A DNA stretch of 64,000 bases from contig NC_081338.1 in assembly GCF_022539665.2 (NCBI RefSeq), positions 8,316,463-8,380,462 on the forward strand, read 5' to 3'. This document shows, in pieces, positions 41,200 through 54,209 of the stretch. Source of the DNA: Daphnia carinata (taxonomy: Eukaryota; Arthropoda; Branchiopoda; Diplostraca; Daphniidae). The notes under the pieces were generated by a model. It ran no database searches, had not been told where the DNA came from, and worked only from the letters and a program-made list of their open reading frames with translations. Within the stretch, counting starts at the first letter, position 1. Every line of letters starts with the position of its first letter. Both the position numbers and the translations under genes were made by a program.

Positions 41200-42850
41200 G
41201 GAAACAGAGGAGGAAGAAAATCTGGATTTGGGTAGCATGTCTGCCGAAGAGCTTCTTGCCCTAAGGAAAGCTGCAAAGAATAAACTTACAAGAACACTTA
41301 CGCGATTGAAGAAATGTTGGATGAAGAAAAATCCAAATCGGAGATACGAACAGTGAGAGAGACGTTCACGCAGCTGGCAGATGAATGCATCGACTATAAT
41401 ATTGCATACTTAAATAAAGAGGGCCTACCGGAAAGCAAAAAACAGCTCGCGTCCGCATTGACACTAGAGGTAGAAGACTTACGAGAGTCAGAGAACTGCG
41501 ATCCTGCCAACGTGAAACCACGACCACTGCCTCATCAAATTCAATAGCCTCACGACGAGCAAGAGAGGCGGAAAGGGAGCGGAAGGAAGAAGAAAGGGAA
41601 GCAGAGATAAAGAAGAAAGAGATACAACATAAGAGGAGATTGTTGGAATTACAGCACGAGAAGGAAATGTTGGATGAACGTGTAAAGCAGGCGAAACAGC
41701 GGGAGCAGGATGCCAAAGAAGAAGATATTCGTGAGCTCGACGAATCCCAACAAGAAACTGTATACCAGCCTCGGGTCTCCCCAGCAGAGTGGAAGACGTC
41801 TCCTAGTGAAAGAGAGGAAAAGTGTGCCGAAAACTTGGGCGAAATAGAGCTAGCCGAATTCAGACGGCGCTTAAATCGATTGATTGAGGAAACGGTATCT
41901 ACGTGCAGACCCCAAACGAAACTAGACGACCTAATTAATCCGGAAATATATCTCGAAACGCCACGTGCGCTCACATTGGTGAGGCAGCCCAAGCCTCTGA
42001 AGCCGTTTAACGGTGACCCAAGAGAGTGGGCTCTTTTCCTGGCAAATTTCAAGAGCCAAGTTTCCAATGGCTTATTAGATGATTCACAGCGCCTGGTACT
42101 GTTACGCGAATCCCTAACGCATCAGGTGGCCAATCGAATTATTAACCTCCTCTATGATGGCAAGAATTTTCAGGCAGCACTGGATGCCTTAACGAAAAGG
42201 TACGGGCACCCATACTTTATTGCGAGGGCACATCTGGAATCACTGTCGCGGCTACCGTCAGTGAAGGAAGAGTATAGTTCTTTGTCACATTTCGTTGCTG
42301 AATTAAACTCGGTCGTTGCAGCTTTACAATGAACTGGTTACGACTTGGAGTTGAAGTCGACCACATTGTTGACCCAATTGTTAGGGAAACTGCCCGTAAC
42401 TTTACGGCGGAAATGGGGATCCCGCGTCACGGGACTTTTTCCGAATCAGCCTACTTTGCTCGATTTCAACGATTGGATAGAAACTGAATCGCTCGGCGAG
42501 CTCTACGGCTCTCTACACGTCACGACAACGCAATCGTTGGAAGAGAGGGGAATCGAGGTAAACAGCCAAAGATAGTGAACGGTCCAACACCCAGACTCTA
42601 CCACACGAACGTCACACCAAAACTACTGTAGTGTATGCGAGAAAGGACGTCGAACACAAGATTGCTTTAAATTTAGAGCGCTCCAACCCGACGAACGCAC
42701 GAAACTCGTAAGATCCAGAGGATGCTGTTACAGATGTCAGGAGCAAGGCCACCGAGGTGCAGATTGCACGTCAGGCAAGATATGCGGAGTCGATGGGTGT
42801 AAATCCGCACATCATCCGGCTTTACACGGTTGCCCTCGCTTGTAGCAGAA
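41200..42850 (+). pseudogene. Pao-C Gag
   Basis: A charged, probably coiled-coil N-terminal region (41570-41740; for example LELQHEKEMLDERVKQAKQR) leads into the DUF1759-type Gag domain: KPLKPFNGDPREWALFLANF, then LTKRYGHPYFIARAHLESL in frame 41640-42332, continuing after a stop at 42330 in frame 42345-42575. Two zinc-knuckle-like clusters follow at about 42724-42835 (CCYRCQEQGHRGADC and a CGVDGCKSAHH cluster). The early stop in the middle of the Gag domain would truncate it. Confidence 0.8.
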
Positions 42851-44560
42851 AACCCCGGCAGAGAATAATACATCCTCAAGTTCAAAACCCTACGAGGGAA
42901 ACGTAGCCTTGACTCAAACGCATACACCGAATGTCTTGTTAGCCGTCCTACCAGTGCGGTTAAAGATGACCTCGCATAACTAAGTCTGATCGACACAGAC
43001 TTAGCCAAACGTATTGGTCTACACGGAGTAGCAAAAACTCGTTACTTTGGGAACTTTTGCGGGATCTCTCCATCCATACGCTCCTATTGCACCAGCATCG
43101 ACGTGATGTCAATTGATTGCAAGCACGTGTTTAAAGTCTCCGACGCCCGTACCGTGCCCAATCTAAATTTGAGTGGCTATTCAAGAACCAGATTATCTAT
43201 AGGAAAGTGGGACCATTTAAGGGGCTAAACTCTTCCTATGTAGCCGACAAATGTCCAGGTTCTATTAGGCATGGACGTGGACGGAGCTCATGACGTCTAC
43301 GACACCCGACGTCACTGCAGGGAATGGTCCGCGGGCGAAACTTACAACGTTTGGCTGGTGCCTAGTTGGGCGTGTTACTAAAGATTCGTATTCAAACACC
43401 GATTGCCCAGCCATTCGTTACGTCACAGACAACAGGTTGGAGGAGTTAGTACAATCATTTTGGTCGACCGAGTCGTTTGGCGTGAAACACTGCCCTGCTG
43501 TAATACCACACAAGGATCGACGGACGCACGACATGCTTAAAGCAAGTACGAAACATGTTGGAGACCGGTATGAAGCTGGCTTGCTTTGGATTGTTGGCCC
43601 GATCACGCTGCCAAATAATCACTCGGCCGCATATCGACGATTGTTAATGCTGGAGGCGAAGCTAGCGTCCAATGTGAATTTGGCGCATCTCTACACGAAT
43701 GAAATTGAAATGTATGCAAGATCTGGATTTTCGAGAAAGGAAGGAGGAGGCCCTGTGTGGTACCTTCCTCATCACGGAGTTGTTCATCCTGCTAAAGCTG
43801 GAAAGGTCCGAGTGGTATTCGACTCATCAGCAAAGTATGGCGTTACATCGTTGAATGATGTGCTCTGCAAAGGTCCTGAGCTCAACCGTGATCTAATTGG
43901 AGGTCTGCTTCGTTTCCGTGCACACAGTATTCCCCTTTGTGCGGATGTGAAGCAAATGTTTCTTCAAGTGAGAGTTCTAAAGAAAGAAAGGCGTTTTCTG
44001 AGGTACTTATGGCGTCCCATTGGAAGCAGCGGAACTCCAGACACGTATGAAATGAAAGTTCATATTTTCGGAGCAAAATGTTCACCTTCAGTATGCATGT
44101 ACGCGATGCGTCGAACTGCTGAAGACTTCCGCAATGAATTTTCCGATGTTGCTGACTGAAGAAGAGGCCGTAGAACGGGCGAAACGTCTGACTGAACTGT
44201 TGCGGAGAGGAGGCTTTTGCTTGACGAAGTGGATTTCGTCATCATGTAAGGTCTTCGCGGCCTTGGATCCAGCGCATTTCATGGTTCCAACTCTCAACCT
44301 AGGAAGAGATGCCCTTCCTACCAAGTGGACGTAAGGACTGTCGTGGAATAGCGAGTCCGACACCGTTACATTCGACATCAAGAAGAAGACGGCAGTGAAC
44401 ACGAAAAGACAGGTGTTGAGTGAATTGGCCAGTGTGTTTGATCCCCTAGGATTTCTAGGGCCGGTGTTGTACCAGCAAAGATAATCTTCCAGCTTCTATG
44501 GAGGCTCGAGTTAAATTGGGACGATCCGCTGCCTGATGAAACGCGAAAAGGATGGATTCA
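42851..44560 (+). pseudogene. Pao-C protease to reverse transcriptase
   Basis: Protease sequence is expected at 42950-43280, but only traces remain. Frame 43290-44159 has FGWCLVGRVTKDS, ESFGVKHCPAVIPHKDRR, then RT segments GGGPVWYLPHHGVVHPAKAG, RVVFDSSAKYGVTSLNDVL and CADVKQMFLQVRV (motif A), and YEMKVHIFGAKCSPSVCMYA. Frame 44134-44334 holds the post-palm part. The catalytic YxDD segment is lost around the frame change at about 44155, so it is inactive. Confidence 0.82.
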
Positions 44561-46140
44561 ATGGACCGCGGCATTGCACAAGCTGGTGAACGTACAGATC
44601 CCCCGATGCTTCTCAACGCACTCAACTTCTGAAAGATCATTCCACGTTTTTTGTGACGCGTCCGAACTCGCGTTCGGAGCAGTGGTTTACTGTAGACAGG
44701 AACTTCCTGGTGGTACAAAGATGACGTTCGTCATTTCGAAGTGCAGAATGGCTCCGTTGCGATTTTTAACCGTTCTGCGCCTCGAGTTGCAAGCAGCTCT
44801 CCTCGGTGCCCGATTGGCGAACACAGTGTCAGCAGAGCTTATGTAACAGCAAAGCTTATGTAACCGTAATTGGTGCTGGTGGAAGGTGGTTAGGGCCTGG
44901 ATATACCGACCCTTAGTGCGCAAAAGACAAAGTGACTGATCAAACGCCACTGGGTTTACGTCCTCTAAGCATCGAGGAGCTAGCTACAGCCGAAAGAAAA
45001 TGCCTAATTGCTGCTCAGAAGCCTTTTCCGCAAGAAGTCGCCGCGCTACCTTCGAAGAAGGACTTGCTGTCAACATCGGTTATTCTTAAATTGTCACCCT
45101 TTAGACGAAACCGGACCTTCTTGAGAGTTGGTGGACGAATCGACCGATGTCCGATTCCGTATGAAAGTCGTCATCCGATCCTACACACTTCGCGCACCCA
45201 ATATCCCGTGCTATTATTGTTACAATACATTCATCATCTTTTCTATCACTGCTCCGCTATAGGACGCTCAGTGAAATTTCTAAAAAATATTGAATTTTGA
45301 AAGCACGCGCCTTGATTCGTCGGGTCGTAACCAGTTGTCCGGATTGTCGCCGGAAGTCGCCAGTTGTCCTTCGTAATGGCATTCCACCGCTTTGCTGCAC
45401 GCCGAGGATTACCACAAGTATACAGTGACAGCAACGGTGCCAACTTGACAGCTGGCGAAAGCGAACTGCGGAAGTTATTACTTACCTTGGATCAGTCTAA
45501 CTGTTCCAAAGTAATTGATACCTACAAACAGTCAGTGAAGTGGAAGTTTATTCCACCTGCAGCACCGCATTTCGGAGGAGGTGGGAGCGTTTAGTCCAAA
45601 GTGCAAAAACGGGCGTTGGTTCGAGTCGTCAATGGCCAAACGCTAACGGATGAGACGCTTAATTCAGCACTGATCGAAGTAGAGGCGTTGTTAAAACGGT
45701 AGCCCTTTGACACACTTAAGTATAGATCTTAACGACGGAACCGTTGACACCAACCATTTTCTGATGGGTGGAGGCATGAACTATTTCATCCTGGAGCAAC
45801 CAGAACGTGGAAGAGATCTTCGACGATGGCCGCGCAAACGATCACAGATCACTTTTGGAAGAGGTGGTTAAAGGAATATGTAGCGTTCCTGACTGAGCGA
45901 CGTAAAATGGTTGAAGAACAAACCAAATTTAGAAATTGGAGCAGAAGTCTTGATCGTCGCCGACAACACTCCTCGCGGGAAATGACCGATCGGCAGGGTC
46001 GTCGAGGTGTTTCCTGAACCTCATAGAATCGTTCGTTCGGCCCGAATCAAAATGACGTCCGGAGAATACGTACGACCGGTTATAAACTGTGTATACTCGA
46101 GGCCGATGAATCATCCTACGAAGATAGCGTTTTCTCCCGT
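44561..46140 (+). pseudogene. Pao-C RNase H and integrase
   Basis: Frame 44574-44846 has FHVFCDASELAFGAVVYCRQ (RNase H) followed by LRLELQAALLGARLANTV. Frame 44932-45300 has the pre-integrase stretch with HPILHTSRTQYPVLLLLQYIHHLFYH. Frame 45364-45594 contains the integrase core piece VYSDSNGANLTAG and KWKFIPPAAPHFGG (worn APxxGGxWER). Frame 45826-46017 and downstream carry the C-terminal domain. All are separated by stops. Confidence 0.78.
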
Positions 46141-46404
46141 GGTGGTGGTCATGAAAACCGAAATTGAAACTTATATCCCTTGTGTTTATTTTCCTCAATC
46201 AGGATATGTCAATCTTATTTCATTTTTCTGTACACTTATCAATGCTGTTATAGGTTTTTTTCCCATGAAAAAACGGCCACGGAATGTTCCAAATGGAACA
46301 GAACGCATGCGCGTACTCATTGCCTAAGTAACGCGCGTTGTTGCCCCCAACCCCTTCAGCCCTAAGGGAAGGGGGAGCAGAAAAATCAAGAGAAAAACCC
46401 CACT
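46141..46404. other. Gap between Pao-C and the tRNA unit
   Basis: No gene is visible. CTAAGGGAAGGGGGAGCAG at about 46361-46379 is purine rich and could be a relic polypurine tract, but no LTR follows. Confidence 0.4.
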
Positions 46405-46803
46405 GGAGGCGATCGTCCAGACATGAAGCCTGGCCTTACGAGGGACAGGGGATTGTCGTTCTAACTTAGTTGACGTTGAAATGTTGGACGTGGCTCATTG
46501 GACGAGTAGTGTCATTCTCGCCGAGATGTTTTTTTCTGAGCTCTCTGTTTCTCGCTTGTTGTTTTTGCATCCTTCCTTTGTTGTATTCGGTCGTTTCCCG
46601 CCGTAGAATATCTGACATTCTTGTGATAGCCGTCCCTTCAATAACGCATTCCCGGCAGCCGAGAGAGGCTTTGTTCATACTGTATGATGCAGGCCCACCT
46701 TTTGTCATTTCCGCATAGTTTAAAAACTTGCCAGGACAAATCAAGCATTTTCAGCTCTGTCTTGCTGTCGCTTTAATTTTGTGAAGGCGGATATTTCATA
46801 TGT
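46405..46803 (+). repeat. Array-unit spacer before tRNA-Pro
   Basis: Close match to 62822-63215, with a few substitutions and one lost G (TTTCTGAGC for TTTCTGGAGC). It defines the left half of the unit into which Gypsy-2 inserted. Confidence 0.9.
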
Positions 46804-46875
46804 AGCTCATTGGTCTAGTAGTATGATTCTCGCTTAGGGTGCGAGAGGTCCCGGGTTCAATCCACGGATGAGCCC
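46804..46875 (+). tRNA. tRNA-Pro(AGG), possibly decayed
   Basis: Matches tRNA-Pro at 63216-63287 with anticodon AGG. It starts A instead of G (a mismatch at the end of the acceptor stem) and has CCACGG for CCCGG in the T stem, so function is doubtful. Confidence 0.65.
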
Positions 46876-46904
46876 ACATTAAGTGTGATACTTGTTGAAG
46901 ACAC

Positions 46905-46977
46905 GGGGATGTAGCTCAGATGGAAGAGCGCTCGCTTAGCATGCGAGAAGTACGTGTATCGATACCCTGCATCTCCA
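46905..46977 (+). tRNA. tRNA-Ala(AGC), possibly decayed
   Basis: Full-length match with anticodon AGC and intact acceptor stem. Changes are in the D loop (ATGGAAGAGC) and T stem (CGTGTATCG for CGGGGATCG), which weaken the T arm. Confidence 0.65.
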
Positions 46978-47051
46978 CCACTTTCACACATGTTTAAATG
47001 AAGATTTCTCACTTATTAGTCGAATGTTAGTTTGCGAAGGATATAGGCAAG

Positions 47052-47793
47052 TGTAACGAATCGTCTAGCAAAGCCCGTTCTTACTCCCTTTTTCAAATAG
47101 AGTAGAATTTTATACCTGTAGCCCCTTTTTACTTAAAGCCTACATTTACTAACCTAGTTTTAAAACTCCCTTACAAATATAATAAATAACAAGACACGTC
47201 CCGGCACGTCGGCTAAAAATAGATTTATTTCGGTTGGTCTGAGATTGCCCGAAATGGCCTAAAACCGTCCAACCGATTGTTAACTATCGTCCAAATTCGT
47301 TCGATACCACCCGAATTTGCACGCCTATACCTCTCCATTGTACCCAAAATCGCCCGATACCGCCCGATATTGCCGCCTATCCTTTAACACTGTGCCGTAT
47401 GGCTCTCACAGTCGATGGCTAACATACAAAAAGCCGTCGGCAACTCGCAGTAGTTAGTCGCCCCTTGAGAGAGCTATCTCGTATGTACCTCAGCATCCTT
47501 CCGAGCCGCTACCTCACTCTCACAAGCTGAAGCGTAAGTCCCCTTCTTAGTAATATTCGCTACTTGTCTTAGTTGTCCCTTAGTAGTGTATGCCCGAGTA
47601 ATAGTTACGTCATTGTAGGCCTTTGCCTCCCGACCTGTCCATACGATTGACTACTTGTGGTATTTTAATACACGATTCTTCTAAAACACGTATTGTCTCG
47701 TGCTTATATACGCGACATTGTGAGTAACAGCGCCGCGTTAGTTTTATTTCTCCGTATTGGGGGCAACATGACAACGTCGTGTCCTCGTTTACA
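47052..47793 (+). repeat. Gypsy-2 5' LTR
   Basis: 742 bp, complete. It contains a repetitive stretch of short CGCCCGATA/CGCCCAAAT-like motifs (about 47260-47370). The TATA position reads TACAAAAA (47425), weaker than in the other LTR. The next bases inward, CTGGTGGCAGCGGG, are the likely primer site (TGGTGGC...). Confidence 0.92.
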
Positions 47794-47810
47794 TCTGGTG
47801 GCAGCGGGTT

Positions 47811-50800
47811 TTGAACTCACTGACAATGTCGTTGTATACAGGTGCTAAGCTAATACAAAACGTACCTTTTTCCAAAAAAGCTAGCAAATCTGATAACATT
47901 TCCACAAAAGTTTTTGACAATCCAAATTCCGCAACTGAATTAACTCAGTCTGAGACTTATATGACCTTCAACCCCTTACCCTTTCGAAAGAGATCTACCC
48001 GTTCTACACTCAATTACGTACCCCTGAGTCAAGTAGATAACCCCGAAGCTATTATACGATCCAAGCGGATACGTGTCCCAGAAATCGATCGAACAAATCT
48101 ATCCTTTGCCGATAAAATTGCTAATTTCTTTTCACCAAAGAAATCGACAAACCAGTCTAATTTAACAATAAGCTGCGAAATTCCACACGGAGAGTATACT
48201 AAGATAGAGACCATAGCTACCGAACCCTATTGTTCCGGTACACAGACCGCCCTTATTCCTGAATCACTTAGCATAAGCGAAACCCCCAAAATCCGTCCAG
48301 TAATGGGCGAAAAAGACCAAACACAACTCAACATCCCGACAAATAATTCGGTTCTGGAAGAAACGGAACCGTTCAATAAGATCAGCATAGAACATAACGA
48401 AACCATCATACCCCACCACGATTTAGTCGACAATCACACCACAAAAAAAAAATGGACGGAACTATTAGTGAAAACCTAACAAAAAACCAAATATCTGACA
48501 CTCAACACTCTTCTCCTACCACTCCTGATTCATTCTTCGAGTTGGTCGATCGCATCTCAGGTCACCTCCACATTGCACCACCAAATACCAACACACCACC
48601 GGCAAATATTCCATCACGCACGCTCAACTCCACTGTAGAAGTCATTAACAATCCTATACCTTTTGTACCTTACGTCGGTATCGACGGTATCCTTGCAGCA
48701 CTAAGCCAACACAGCAACGCTATCGGCCTAGAGGAAGAGAGCACCGACATCACCGAATTTCCTCTAAAAGCCGAACCAACGCATGGAAAAGTGGATAATC
48801 ACCACAAGCATCGTGGAGATCTAGAGAAAGAAACGTCCGAACAACACATCCACTCTCTTCGAAAGGCCATTCAGCGTGCATACCTGGAGACTTGCGACCA
48901 ACACTCCGATTTCCCACTTCCACCTCACTTTTCCGACCTATTGCGCAAATTAACCAAACTCGTAGGAAGGACGAAACTTGCGGAAGCCCAAAAGCCACGC
49001 AACAGCAAGCGAACGATCTGATAGCCCTTTTGTGTGCATTTGTGACCGCTGCCTTAATTGAGGTCAAATCAATCATCGAATTCATCAAAGTAACGGGTCA
49101 ATTCGTGCAAACAGCGCAGACATACACAAAAGTGCTCCGGAAGCAAGCCAACCCCAAGCACGCGACACGCCAGGGAACTCGCTCTCTTATACAGCCACTC
49201 GAAACCCTTGCAACGACTCTGACCACAAAGCATCAGATGGCAATCACGCTATTCTGTACCAGAATCAGACAATTGATCGAACCCTTGTTAAACCTCAGCC
49301 GCGTTACAGTTCTCCCGCCGTTAGCGAAGGCAAAAGTTCAATTTCTTGGAATCCAAATACAAACCGTCCAGTTTATTACCCTCCACAGGAAATACAAAAC
49401 CCTTACACTATCGGGATTGATACTAACAGAGCTCAACCTCTAACAAAAAACTACACACACACATCGTACCCAGAGGGAGCGGACTATCAGACAACCGAAG
49501 GAAAAACAAACGCCTGGGGATACCACGGTGACCACTCACCCACCAAGAAGATCACAGACCAAGAGCAGTTATTCACAGAAAAAAGAGCCCACAATCACAT
49601 TACCCAGAACAATCAAGAAATGGCATCGCCATCAAATGCTTACCGTAAAATCGAACAACGAAAAGGCAGGGAAGCTATCACCATGCTGAATCAACTCCAA
49701 AAATTTTCAGGGAGTCCCGCCGTTCGCTTCGATCGTTGGATCAAACTTTTCGACAACGTCGTAGATATGTCCAACTGGGACAATTCCGAAATAATTAGCA
49801 TGCTGTCAACTAAAATGTCAGGCGAAGCTTACGACTTATTACAGAATATCTTGGAATCCAGCGATACTCACGAGTACGAAGACATAAAAAAACTCTTCCA
49901 AGAAAATTACCAGGGTTCCGAAGACATCGACTTTTACCAAAGTCAGTTCGACGAAATTCAACGGAAACCAAAAGAAAATATTTTAAATTACTCCTATAGA
50001 TTAAAAACTCTCTATAAACGACCCAATTAGTATAATAATATAAACAACCCAATTAAGACTACTTCGGCAAAAATTTTTGCAAGGACTCCAAGCTGAACTG
50101 CAAAACATCGTAAGACACAAAATGGTGTCTAGCTTCGAAGAATTGGTGTCCATTACACAGAAATACGCCAAGCGCGTCCAGTCGGACACAATAGAAAAGG
50201 ACAAACGAATATTTGTCAATGCAATGACTAATACACAAAACGATACAGCGATATTACAAGCAATCGAAAAGCAAAGTGACCACATTAAATCAATCGCCTC
50301 CACCCTGAAGATAGCCACCATGGAGCCCATTCGACAAGAAACAAACACATATCCTGATTTAAACAACAAAATCGATCGCCTAACGGATGTCATTACAAAT
50401 CTCGGCAACCTAATGCGAACAAACTTCCGCCAAGAGAATGGAATCCGCCAACCAATAAGAAGCAACTCCAGTTATTCCCCAAACCAATCAAAGCAAGTCA
50501 GTTTCTCAAACCCCGCTCCGCGCAACACTTTCACTCGCCAAGGCCAAACAAGCGGATTCCGTCAGCCATTCACAAACGCCTTCGGCCAAGGCGACGAAAA
50601 TATCTCAGGTCAGCAACCTCCCCAACAAAACAGGTCAATGCAAAACGCCGTAGGGTGCTCCAACTGCGGTCTCACTAACCATAGCATCGCATCTTGCTTT
50701 CGATATTTAAAACGACAAAGGGCAGCAGGCACGCCACCTACCTGTTACGTTTGCCAACAGTTGAGCCATATAGCAAAGTTTTGTCCCAATAAAAGAAACT

Positions 50801-50850
50801 TAATAAGGACCAACGAAACTAACGACTCTATGAACCAGGGAAACGAATAA
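47811..50850 (+). pseudogene. Gypsy-2 Gag, multiply frameshifted
   Basis: The N-terminal part starts in frame 47811-48479. It shifts frame at a run of ten A bases (48442-48451) to 48452-49021, then to 48892-49443 at CAAAAG, and back near 49380 into the frame that opens 49620-50030. The capsid region there has AITMLNQLQKFSGSPAVRFD, WIKLFDNVVDM and a typical Gag helix set. A small ACCCAATTA duplication with stops (50021-50057) breaks it before 50077-50850. The end carries two zinc knuckles, CSNCGLTNHSIASC and CYVCQQLSHIAKFC. As one protein it would be long for Gypsy Gag. Each break is small, so the parent was probably a single ORF. Confidence 0.82.
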
Positions 50851-50919
50851 GGGCCGGCCATAGAGTGGGGTCGACGGAGAATAGGTCAGTAAGCCCCGAA
50901 ATGTTACCATCAGTCGCAA

Positions 50920-52734
50920 AAATTACTGCATTCAGTAAATCAGCAGCCCCACGACTTTCGGTAGACATTCATGATATTCCGTTCAAGGCATTGTTCGATA
51001 CTGGCGTGGTCAGAAGCCTATTACATATAGATATTAATTAATCAAATAGCGTCGGAACATCAACTAAGTTGCTCTGAGTCCGACGTAGAGTTATACGATG
51101 TGCACAATAAGAAATTGTTCACGTTAGGGATAGTTGCCCTACATACGGTTTACGGCGCCAATAAACTAGACCAAGAATTTATCGTCACGAACGGTATATC
51201 TGAAGCATGTATATTGGGTTTGGACGCCGCAGACAAACACGAGTTTATTTTTGATGGCCGCTCTAAAACTTTATTTCTTGCCCGCGACGGACCAGGAAGT
51301 AATCAAGAAATCAAGCAGGAAGGTTTATTGCCGAAAAGCCAAGAGTCGACAGTTACAATAGCAATGACCTTAGTTAAAAGGGTTTTAATTGCCCCCATAT
51401 CTTCTCAAGTTGTAGAGGCCACATTTAAGGAAAATGGTGATAACACGGACACCAACTCTCTCTTTTTGTTTTCCGTATGGAGTATGGATTTACCTGAAAG
51501 AATATTTATAGGCAATTATATAAATGCTAGAAAAGATAACGGGAAATATCAGATCGTCGTGGAAAATAAATCTAATAGGGCATATACTCTGCCGAGGAAT
51601 AGTTCCCTAGGAGAGGTAGAATTTTCTTGTAAACTGGTAGGCAAAGTATCATCAGGTCAAGAGTCTGCTTCTCACGCGAATCCTCCGGACAAGGAGTGCG
51701 TACCCGAACCAGATGTAGACCCCCAATGTAAAAAACCTTTGGCGGCACTTCTCAACGAATTTACCGACTTATTCACGACAAACGACTCCGGGCTAGGAAG
51801 TACAAGTTTAATCACACATTTCATCGACACAGAGGGAAAAGGGCCTATTCGACTTCGAACTTACCGTACAGACCAAGGCCAAAAAGAGGAATTAGAGAAA
51901 CAGATAAAAAAAATGTTGCAAGCAAACGTAATACGGCATTCCACGTCCCCATGGGCAGCACCAGTAATTTTGGTAATCAAGAAAACAGGAGAAATGCGTT
52001 TTTGCTTCGACTATAGGAAACTAAATAATTTAACAAAAAAAGACCCTTATCCACTTCCGAGAATTGATAGCACTCTAGACCGACTATACGGAAAGAAATT
52101 CTTTACAACTTTGGATTTGGCTTCAGGCTATTGGCAGGTCGAGCTAGAAGAATCATCTAAAGAAAAAACTGCCTTTATCGTAGAAAATAATCTCTATGAA
52201 TTCATTAGAATGCCTTTTGGATTGTGTAATGCGCCGGCTGCCTTCCAACGATTAATGAACCATATACTTAGAGATGTAGCAGGACAAAAAGCTCTAGTTT
52301 ATTTAGATGACGTAATTATTTTTTCCGACTCCTTCGAAAGTCATCTGAGCGACATTGGAGAAGTCTTTTCTTTAATTAAAAACGCGGGACTAAAATTAAA
52401 ACTCAAGAAATGTCCATTTATGAAGCAATCAGTAAATTTCCTTGGGCATATTATTTCTACCGACGGCATCGGTCCTGACCCAGATAAAGTAGACAAAATC
52501 AGCAACTATAAAATTCCAAATTCAGCAGAAGTAGTGCGATCGTTTTTAGGCCTAGCAGGATATTACCGACGTTTCATCGAAAATTTCGGGGCAGTCGCCC
52601 AACCATTGACCGCAAAAACCCATAAAACTGCATTAAACAAGCCCTTCGTTTGGACCGATGACGACCAAACAGCTTTCGAAAAACTCCGCACATGTTTAAT
52701 CACTCCACCGCTATTAGCCTACGTACTACTTTGA
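50920..52734 (+). CDS. Gypsy-2 protease and reverse transcriptase
   Basis: The protease motif FDTGVVRSLL lies near 50993-51022, just before a stop; valine replaces the usual alanine or serine after DTG. From 51100 one frame runs 544 codons through the rest of the protease and into RT: YRTDQGQKEELEKQIKKM, DLASGYWQVELEE (motif A), FGLCNAPAAFQRLMNHIL and VYLDDVIIFSDSF (catalytic YLDD near 52300), then the thumb (FLGLAGYYRRFIENF). A frameshift ends it at 52734, and RNase H follows in another frame. The RT itself looks intact. Confidence 0.92.
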
Positions 52735-53100
52735 TCTCGAATTTTTATTGTTCACCGATGCTTGCGATTACGGCATTGGCTTGGTCCTTTCACAGATACA
52801 GAACGGTGTAGAGAAACCCATAGCATACGCAAGTCGGCAACTAAAACCGGCTGAACAAAAATACGCCACAGTAGAAAAAAAGGCATTAGCCGTTGTATTC
52901 TCTATTAAATATTTCCGACACTACTTACTAGATAAACCATTTACGGTGATTAGCGATCGAACAGAAAGACAAAAACGGCAGATTAGGTCTTTGGGCTATC
53001 TTATTAGCCGGTACCAACTACAAAATTAAGTACCGGCCAGGCCGTGTGCACCAAAACGTCGATTGTCTGTCACGCCTTCGCGTCGCCCACATCCATGAGG
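52735..53100 (+). pseudogene. Gypsy-2 RNase H
   Basis: Frame 52748-53029 has LFTDACDYGIGLVLSQIQNG, PIAYASRQLKPAEQKYATVE, KKALAVVFSIKYFRHYLL and FTVISDRTERQKR, typical of the Gypsy RNase H domain. Another frameshift near 53005 leads to sequence resembling VHQNVDCLSRL, the end of the domain. It is separated from RT by a single frame change. Confidence 0.88.
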
Positions 53101-53207
53101 ATAACATAGAAATAGATATCGTAGCTAGCCAAACAGAGGATCCATTATATTAAGCAATAAAGAAATATCTAGACGACGGAGTTCTTTCAGAAGAGAACGA
53201 AAAAAAT

Positions 53208-54101
53208 ATGCTAATTTGGGCAAAAGAAATTAGCTTTTACCAAGTTACAAATGGTGTGTTGTACAGAATTCAAACACCGACGGCAAAAAGCAATCGAAAT
53301 ATTTTAAATCCCAAAGTTATTCAACCCCTAACCTTACGACGGGTAGTATTAAAACAACTGCATGACGAACCTATGTCAGGTCACCTTGCCTTCCTTAGAA
53401 CCTATCTAAAAGTTAAAAATAATTACTATTGGCCCACGATGAGAAAAGATATAAAAGAATACTGCTCTGCTTGTGAAATTTGCATCGCAAATACTAACTC
53501 CAACCTCAGAGCCTTCCTCTTCCCAGATGAACTAGCTAAATTCCCATTTCAGATTATAGGAATAGATTTTTTAGGCCTCATCCAACCAATATCCCCTAAC
53601 GGAAATAACTGTATTTGCGTAATCACCGATTACTTCATAATTGCTGTCACCCTAACCGACCAAGCTGCCCGTACCACGGCCGAATGTGTATATAAAAATG
53701 TTGCATTGACCCATGGGCCCCCACTAGCTATCGTCTCAGATAGAGGACCGAATTTTACCTCCGGTCTATTTAAATACTTTTGCAAAAAACTTAACATCGA
53801 ACAAAGATTCACTACGGCATATAACCCGGCAAGCAATGGGGAAACGGAAAGATTAAACCGGACCCTCACGACTGTGTTAAGAAAAGAACTCGTAGACGGG
53901 CAACATCATAATTGGGAAGACGTATTGGGAGAAATCTGTTTTGCGTACCGAGCATCCGTTTATTCCTCCACCAACGAGACACCTTACTACATGATGCACT
54001 GCCGGGATTGTAACATGCCCATAAACAAAATTCTGGGAGCAGTTCCCGAAGCCGTACCCTCATCTGGTGGCTACGTCGACACGCTGTTAGAAAGACTATG
54101 A
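53208..54101 (+). CDS. Gypsy-2 integrase core
   Basis: The HHCC zinc domain is around LHDEPMSGHLAFLRTYLKVK and YCSACEIC (about residues 52-92). The core has IIGIDFLGLIQ (first aspartate), AIVSDRGPNFTSGLFKYF (second) and NPASNGETERLNRTL (glutamate), a complete D,D,E set. It ends at a stop at 54099 in the post-core region and resumes in the frame of 54210. It acts in the nucleus to insert element DNA. Confidence 0.92.
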   Translation: MLIWAKEISFYQVTNGVLYRIQTPTAKSNRNILNPKVIQPLTLRRVVLKQLHDEPMSGHLAFLRTYLKVKNNYYWPTMRKDIKEYCSACEICIANTNSNLRAFLFPDELAKFPFQIIGIDFLGLIQPISPNGNNCICVITDYFIIAVTLTDQAARTTAECVYKNVALTHGPPLAIVSDRGPNFTSGLFKYFCKKLNIEQRFTTAYNPASNGETERLNRTLTTVLRKELVDGQHHNWEDVLGEICFAYRASVYSSTNETPYYMMHCRDCNMPINKILGAVPEAVPSSGGYVDTLLERL

Positions 54102-54209
54102 TACAGTTTCCAGCGGGCACGGGAAGAAAATTAGAAAGCCAGAGAACGCCAAAAAGAACAATACAACAAAAGGGCAAAAATATTCGATTACAAACCGGGA
54201 GATAGAGTC

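Larger units (their letters stand above)
41004..46140 (+). mobile_element. Decayed Pao-like LTR retrotransposon (Pao-C)
   Basis: Plus-strand fragments read in order as Gag, zinc knuckles, RT, RNase H, integrase and integrase C-terminus. Sequence resembles BEL/Pao but not BEL-A or BEL-B closely. No LTR pair is visible. There are frameshifts and stops in every domain. Confidence 0.82.
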